Shown: positions 6,355 through 9,741 of the stretch, in pieces
How positions within the stretch are numbered: position 1 is the stretch's first letter
Layout of the letters: each line of letters begins with the position of its first letter
Assembly: GCA_015521945.1 (NCBI GenBank)
Contig: WANG01000020.1
Coordinates: forward strand, 1-9,741
Direction: 5' to 3'
From: Candidatus Hydrothermarchaeota archaeon
Lineage (GTDB): Archaea; Hydrothermarchaeota; Hydrothermarchaeia; Hydrothermarchaeales; BMS3B
Length of the DNA stretch: 9,741 bases
The notes under the pieces: model-generated
Databases searched by the model: none
What the model was told of the DNA's origin: nothing
What the model saw: the letters and a program-made list of their open reading frames with translations, nothing else
Position numbers and translations under genes: made by a program

Positions 6355-7260
6355 CTACCTCTGAGCAAGACCAACAATCTCGCTAACGTGCCCATACCCC
6401 TGCTCTTCCAGGTACTCCGCTATCTCCCGTGAAACCTTCCTGAAGACGGTTATGCCCCTGTAGAGCACCGCCGTGCCTATCTGCACCGCCCTGGCTCCAG
6501 CCAAGAAGAACTCCACCGCATCCCTGCCCGTGGTGATGCCCCCGCACCCTATAACGGGTATGCTCACCTCCTCCGCAATCTCGTAAACGCACCTCAGAGC
6601 CACAGGCTTGAGGCACGCCCCCGAGAGCCCTCCAACCCTGTTCCCCAGCACGGGCTTGGCGGTGGTAACGTCTATCGCCATAGCACGTAGAGCACCGGTG
6701 GCGGTTATCGCATCCGCCCCCGCATCCTCGCACGCCTTAGCCACCGCCACCACATCCCCTGCGTTAGCCGTCAGCTTTGCAAACAGGGGAATGGAAACCC
6801 TCTTTCTGACCTCGCTGACAACCTCGTGAGCCAGCTCCTCCCTGTACCCGAAGAAAGCCCCCGCCTTGCCCACGTTGGGGTAGGAGATGTTCAGCTCAAT
6901 CGCATCCACCCCGTACCCCTGCATAGCCTCCGCAACCATGGCGTACTCCTGAAAGTTGAACCCGTACACGCTGCCTACCACAGGAACGCCCCCCTCCTTC
7001 GCCACCGCTATCTCCTCCCTGAACTCCTCGTACCCCGGGTTTGCCAGCCCTATGGCGCTTATCAGCCCGCCATCAATCTCCACCACCGTGGGGTTCGGGT
7101 GCCCCTCCCTGGGGGTGGCACCTATGGACTTGGTCACTATAGCCCCGGCACCACCGCTGACGGCGACCCTCTTCAGCGCCGCACCGCTGGTTCCAAGTAT
7201 CCCAGAAGCCAGCATGGTGGGGTTTGCAAGCTTCAAGCCCGCGAGCTCAACCTCAAGCAT
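6355..7260 (-). CDS. pyrD: PyrD-family flavin dehydrogenase (dihydroorotate dehydrogenase class 1B-like) with altered active site
   Basis: 301-residue FMN TIM-barrel protein. Class 1B dihydroorotate dehydrogenase oxidises dihydroorotate in pyrimidine synthesis with PyrK. Family motifs are present: NPTMLASGILG near the N-terminus, VTKSIG at 42-47, AIGLANPG at 69-76, GLSGACLKP, and the C-terminal FMN-phosphate site GCGGITTGRDA and AVQIGTAVLYRG. But the catalytic loop NISCPN reads NISYPN (Y127, codon TAC at 6880-6882) where families have Cys or Ser. The orotate-binding Asn of NAIGL is S68, and that of the 'INT/VNS' segment is G189 in TATGAL. Three changes suggest a different substrate or an impaired enzyme. 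The TGATG overlap with gap sets the start at 7260; GGAG stands two bases ahead and GAGG nine bases ahead. It is followed by pyrK after 5 bases. Confidence 0.85.
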   Translation of the reverse strand: MLEVELAGLKLANPTMLASGILGTSGAALKRVAVSGGAGAIVTKSIGATPREGHPNPTVVEIDGGLISAIGLANPGYEEFREEIAVAKEGGVPVVGSVYGFNFQEYAMVAEAMQGYGVDAIELNISYPNVGKAGAFFGYREELAHEVVSEVRKRVSIPLFAKLTANAGDVVAVAKACEDAGADAITATGALRAMAIDVTTAKPVLGNRVGGLSGACLKPVALRCVYEIAEEVSIPVIGCGGITTGRDAVEFFLAGARAVQIGTAVLYRGITVFRKVSREIAEYLEEQGYGHVSEIVGLAQR

Positions 7261-8267
7261 CACTCCAGCCTCTTGCCCACGTACTCCGCAAGCTCCACCA
7301 TCCTGTTGCTGAATCCCCACTCGTTATCATACCACACGAGCACCTTCACCATGGTTGAGTCCATGACCCTGGTGAGCAGGCTGTCAACAATCGCAGAGTG
7401 CGGGTTGCCCAGGATGTCGCTTGAAACCAGGGGCTCCTCGGAGTACTCAAGAATGCCCCTGAGCGCTCCCTCGCTCGCCTGCCTGAGAGCCTCATTCACC
7501 TCCTCCGCGGTGGTGGCACGCTCCACCTCAGCAGTAAGGTCGGTGATGCTGCCGTTGGCAACCGGCACCCTCAGGGACATGCCGTCAAGCCTGCCCGCAA
7601 GCTCCGGAAGCACGAGCCCTATAGCCTTCGCCGCCCCCGTTGTGGAGGGCACGATGTTTATAGCCGCCGCCCTCGCCCTGCGCAGGTCCCTGCTCTGAGC
7701 ATCCAGCAGCCGCTGCGAGGCCGTGTAGGCGTGGCAGGTGGTCATGAGCCCCCGCCTCACCCCGAAGCTCTCGTGGAGCACCTTGACCACAGGGGCGAGG
7801 CTGTTGGTGGTGCAGGAGGCGTTGGAGATTATGCTGTGCTTCTCAGGGTCGTAGCTCTCGTGGTTGACCCCCATTACCACCGTTATGTCAGGCTCCTTTG
7901 CAGGCGCCGATATTATGACCTTCTTCGCTCCCGCCTTCAGGTGCTTGCCCGCACCCTCCCTGTCCCTGAAGAGCCCCGTGCACTCCAGCACAACGTCAAC
8001 GCCCAGCTCCTCCCAGGGCAGGTTCTCCGGGTCACGCTCCGCCAGCACCCTGATCCTGCGTCCGTCAACAAGTATATCGCTTCCCTCCGCCCTGACCTCC
8101 GCCTCAAACCTGCGGTGCACCGAGTCGTACTTCAGCAGGTGTGCCAGAGTTGGAGCGTCGCTCAGGTCGTTCACCGCGACGATGTCAATGTCAGCATCCT
8201 TCATGAAAGCTGCCCTCAGAATACACCTCCCAATCCTTCCAAAGCCGTTAATTCCCACCCTTACCAA
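7260..8267 (-). CDS. gap: glyceraldehyde-3-phosphate dehydrogenase, class I (bacterial/eukaryotic type)
   Basis: Phosphorylating GAPDH of 335 residues, interconverting 1,3-bisphosphoglycerate and glyceraldehyde 3-phosphate. The Rossmann motif GINGFGRIGR is at 6-15, and D34 in AVNDL points to NAD preference. Catalytic C152 lies in SNASCTTNSLAP and H179 in TCHAYT. PSTTGAAKA, VPVANGS and WYDNEWGFSNRM follow as expected. This is the class I form, not the usual archaeal class II enzyme (Cys in a quite different context), so its ancestor was probably acquired from bacteria. Codon use looks like that of its neighbours, so any transfer is old. The start is TTG: the in-frame codon just before it is TGA, no ATG is near, and AGGAGG lies seven bases ahead. 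It heads the operon, which would run it in the gluconeogenic direction. Confidence 0.95.
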   Translation of the reverse strand: MVRVGINGFGRIGRCILRAAFMKDADIDIVAVNDLSDAPTLAHLLKYDSVHRRFEAEVRAEGSDILVDGRRIRVLAERDPENLPWEELGVDVVLECTGLFRDREGAGKHLKAGAKKVIISAPAKEPDITVVMGVNHESYDPEKHSIISNASCTTNSLAPVVKVLHESFGVRRGLMTTCHAYTASQRLLDAQSRDLRRARAAAINIVPSTTGAAKAIGLVLPELAGRLDGMSLRVPVANGSITDLTAEVERATTAEEVNEALRQASEGALRGILEYSEEPLVSSDILGNPHSAIVDSLLTRVMDSTMVKVLVWYDNEWGFSNRMVELAEYVGKRLE

Positions 8268-8274
8268 TCACATT

Positions 8275-8280
8275 CCTCCT
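8275..8280 (-). promoter_or_regulatory. Shine-Dalgarno AGGAGG deciding the TTG start of gap
   Basis: AGGAGG seven bases before TTG at 8267. Between them sits AATGTGA, which holds an ATG followed at once by TGA in the same frame as TTG, so gap can start no further upstream than the TTG. Confidence 0.8.
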
Positions 8281-8315
8281 CTTGGATGCTGGTATCCCTC
8301 TATCTCAGCAGTAGG

Positions 8316-8330
8316 ATTTAAAACTTTCTG
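8316..8330 (-). promoter_or_regulatory. probable archaeal promoter of the gap operon (BRE + TATA)
   Basis: The minus strand reads CAGAAAG (BRE-like) then TTTTAAAT (TATA-like), the most AT-rich stretch of this intergenic region. Initiation about 25 bases downstream would be near 8293, leaving a leader of roughly 26 bases with the AGGAGG site. This is a fitting layout for the first gene of the eight-gene operon. No operator repeat is evident beside it. Confidence 0.6.
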
Positions 8331-8347
8331 CCAGAGAAGAGGGGTAG

Positions 8348-8368
8348 GGAGGGGGGTGGTGCCCCTCC
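8348..8368 (-). terminator. GC-rich hairpin after dsrB, possible terminator
   Basis: Perfect 7-bp inverted repeat GGAGGGG / CCCCTCC around a 7-base loop (CACCACC), 29 bases after the dsrB stop and upstream of the gap promoter. The sequence after it on the minus strand is pyrimidine-rich (CTACCCCTTCTC) but lacks a true T-run, so it is a weak candidate for archaeal termination. It may instead protect the dsr mRNA 3' end or have no role. Confidence 0.35.
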
Positions 8369-8396
8369 GGAGTCAGAGGCACGCACCCTCAGGGCG

Positions 8397-9476
8397 CTAA
8401 GGCATCTTGAAGTTGGTGCCCCTCCTGAAGGTCTCCACGCTGAATATCCAGTCGTCAATGCACTTCTCGCTGAACTCTATCTCCGCCAGCCTGAAGAACC
8501 TCTCCCAGCCTATGCGCTCTATCCACTCACCCATACGCTCACCCCTGCGGGCGTTCTCCCTGTAAACCTCCAGTATCCTGCGCACCGTTCCAACCAGGGT
8601 GCTCCAGCGGGGCTGCTCGGGCTTCATGTAGGGCACCACCAGCCTGGCGAACAGCGGGCCTGCTCTGGTGTTTGACGCCTTTCCGCCAACCCAGAGGCTC
8701 ACCCCGTCGTTCTCGGGGTCGTGTATCCTTATCCCCTCGCACAGGCTGTAGCAGATGCCGCAGTAAACGCACTTCTCCTCGTCTATCTCCACGCTTCTCG
8801 GGTTCCCACGCTTGGGCTTGATTGCGTAGGTGGGGCAGGACTTCACCAGCTCAGGCACAGAGCACACCTTCTCAACCACGGCATCCTCCACCACCGGCGG
8901 ACGGCGGTGCACCCCTATCACCGCTATGTCGCTCGCATGGGTGGCACCGCACATGTTCAGGCACCCTGAAACAGCTATCTTGACCCTCTCCGGGAAAGCC
9001 TCGGGGTTCCTGAAGTCCTCGTAGAACTCCTCATACAGCGCCTTGGCTATGGAGAGGGAGTCTGCGGCAGCCATGTGGCAGTGGCTCATCGCAACGCAGT
9101 GGATTATTGCCTTGAGGCACCTCCCAGTGCCCCCAACCGGGAAGCCCAGCCTCTCAAGCTCCCCGGCAAGCCTCTCGGCGCTCTCCCTGTCCCCTGCTAT
9201 GAACTCAATGTTGTGCCTGGAGGTGAACTTCAGGTAGCCCTCGCAGTAGCGCTCCGCAAGCTCGCACAGCTCAATAACGGTGTCTGCAGACAGGTACTTG
9301 GGTATCCCTGCCCTCACGCTGTACGCCTCCTCCCCGCTCTCCGACACGTGCCTTATTATCCCGCCTCTGACGTGCTCGTGGTACTTCCACTTTCCGTAGT
9401 TCCTCCTGCACACCGGAGGGAGCATGTCCCTGTAGTGGGGAGGACCAAAGTCAAGCTCATCAAAGCTCAGCGGCAT
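8397..9476 (-). CDS. dsrB: dissimilatory-type sulfite reductase beta subunit, with atypical cluster cysteines
   Basis: 359-residue DsrB: with DsrA it forms the siroheme/[4Fe-4S] enzyme reducing sulfite (or running in reverse) in the cytoplasm. Recognised parts: N-terminal FGPPHYRDMLPPVCRRNYGK, FTSRHNIEF near 84-92, GATHASDIAVIGVHR after the cluster site, ferredoxin domain C236-C239-C242-C246, then NDGVSLWVGGK, and a C-terminal helix region ending RIGWERFF. Canonical DsrB binds its siroheme-coupled cluster with one Cys plus a CC-X3-C. Here the residues are C127-X5-C133 and G171-C172-X3-C176, a DsrA-like spacing; the segment between GGT and the first cysteine site is also about six residues shorter than in Archaeoglobus. 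The ferredoxin motif ends CE instead of CP. The ATG at 9476 has GGAGGTGA five bases ahead; GTG 9485 and ATG 9482 overlap that SD. Loss of function is not evident. Confidence 0.9.
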   Translation of the reverse strand: MPLSFDELDFGPPHYRDMLPPVCRRNYGKWKYHEHVRGGIIRHVSESGEEAYSVRAGIPKYLSADTVIELCELAERYCEGYLKFTSRHNIEFIAGDRESAERLAGELERLGFPVGGTGRCLKAIIHCVAMSHCHMAAADSLSIAKALYEEFYEDFRNPEAFPERVKIAVSGCLNMCGATHASDIAVIGVHRRPPVVEDAVVEKVCSVPELVKSCPTYAIKPKRGNPRSVEIDEEKCVYCGICYSLCEGIRIHDPENDGVSLWVGGKASNTRAGPLFARLVVPYMKPEQPRWSTLVGTVRRILEVYRENARRGERMGEWIERIGWERFFRLAEIEFSEKCIDDWIFSVETFRRGTNFKMP

Positions 9477-9481
9477 CTCCA

Positions 9482-9489
9482 TCACCTCC
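9482..9489 (-). promoter_or_regulatory. Shine-Dalgarno GGAGGTGA deciding the dsrB start
   Basis: Full anti-SD match five bases before the ATG at 9476. Its TGA is the dsrA stop and its preceding bases encode the two terminal arginines of DsrA. It couples dsrB translation to dsrA. Confidence 0.85.
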
Positions 9490-9741
9490 TGTAGGACCAG
9501 AAGGGGTTTGCCCTCGGCCTCTGTATCATCTCAGGCGAGGGCTTTATGCCCGTCTTCTCACCTATGTCCGCCAGAAACTTGGGGTACCCAACCCTGTAGA
9601 TGGTCTCGCCAACCCTCTCCTTGGGGTTGCCCTTCTCATCCCACCACTCAAGCACCGCCTCTATGATTTCTATTATCTCCCTGTAGGGTGGCTCCGCCTT
9701 TATGAAGGGCACCAGCACCCAGGCGAGGAAGGCACCGTACC
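9482..9741 (-). CDS. dsrA: dissimilatory-type sulfite reductase alpha subunit, C-terminal part
   Basis: The frame is open to the window edge and gives the last 85 residues; the true start lies beyond 9741. The segment VLVPFIKAEPPY, a helix with EWWDEKGNPKERVGETI, and the end PEMIQRPRANPFW match the DsrA C-terminal region. The siroheme- and cluster-binding cysteines and the ferredoxin domain are upstream of the visible part, so catalytic state cannot be judged. It ends in Arg-Arg-stop, whose bases form the SD of dsrB. The position directly upstream of dsrB is the standard dsrAB order. Confidence 0.85.
   Translation of the reverse strand, partial: YGAFLAWVLVPFIKAEPPYREIIEIIEAVLEWWDEKGNPKERVGETIYRVGYPKFLADIGEKTGIKPSPEMIQRPRANPFWSYRR

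Noticed and set aside
6355..7320. Upstream start of pyrD at 7320 adding about 20 residues
   Set aside because: The extra residues (GIQQQDGGACG...) come from within gap in another frame; the ATG at 7260 in a TGATG overlap begins the family's normal N-terminus.
8397..9476. dsrB as a pseudogene because of missing canonical cysteines
   Set aside because: The frame is intact, four cysteines with sensible spacing remain, the ferredoxin site is complete and the SD is perfect; a variant enzyme is more likely.
1..9741. tRNA, rRNA, CRISPR array, insertion sequence or prophage parts
   Set aside because: No repeats with spacers, transposase, inverted terminal repeats or tRNA-like cloverleaf were seen by eye; nearly all of the window is coding.

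Overview
The window looks like a piece of a GC-rich archaeal chromosome. Evidence for an archaeon is the short archaeal-type triosephosphate isomerase, the bifunctional fructose-1,6-bisphosphate aldolase/phosphatase, a RubisCO-family protein, DsrAB-type sulfite reductase, and BRE/TATA-like promoters (AAAGTTT(T)AA, ACTTTATACC) lying close upstream of starts that carry Shine-Dalgarno (SD) sequences. DsrAB together with a RubisCO-like protein recalls Archaeoglobi, but the lineage cannot be fixed from this window alone. One gene, the GAPDH, is of the bacterial/eukaryotic class I type.

Layout, left to right: (1) bases 1-447, plus strand: C-terminal part of a LeuC/HacA-family dehydratase. (2) 444-600, minus: a possible 35-residue small protein with its own promoter-like element; its stop overlaps the dehydratase stop. 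(3) 619-8267, minus: eight tightly packed genes, transcribed in the order gap, pyrD-like, pyrK, fbp aldolase/phosphatase, tpiA, a GlcF/GlpC-like CCG iron-sulfur protein, a RubisCO-like protein, argB. Spacing runs from a 14-nt overlap to a 24-nt gap, so this is almost certainly one operon, with a probable extra internal promoter before the RubisCO-like gene. (4) 8268-8396: intergenic region with the gap promoter, a strong SD and a GC-rich hairpin. (5) 8397-9741, minus: dsrB and the C-terminal end of dsrA.

GAPDH, TIM and FBP aldolase/phosphatase together carry 1,3-bisphosphoglycerate to fructose 6-phosphate, so the operon core is gluconeogenic. It is interleaved with a flavin/iron-sulfur pair of the dihydroorotate dehydrogenase type and a RubisCO homologue, and both of these look catalytically altered. 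The PyrD-like protein has Tyr at the position of the catalytic Cys/Ser, and Ser and Gly at two positions that normally carry orotate-binding Asn. The RubisCO homologue keeps all other recognised active-site residues but has Cys in place of the second lysine of the KPK motif. Together with an orphan CCG Fe-S protein, this is the best candidate here for an undescribed pathway: a redox step plus a RubisCO-like step on a sugar phosphate feeding gluconeogenesis. The linked DsrB also has a rearranged set of cluster-binding cysteines. Residue equivalences to reference enzymes were made by eye from remembered family alignments and need a formal alignment.
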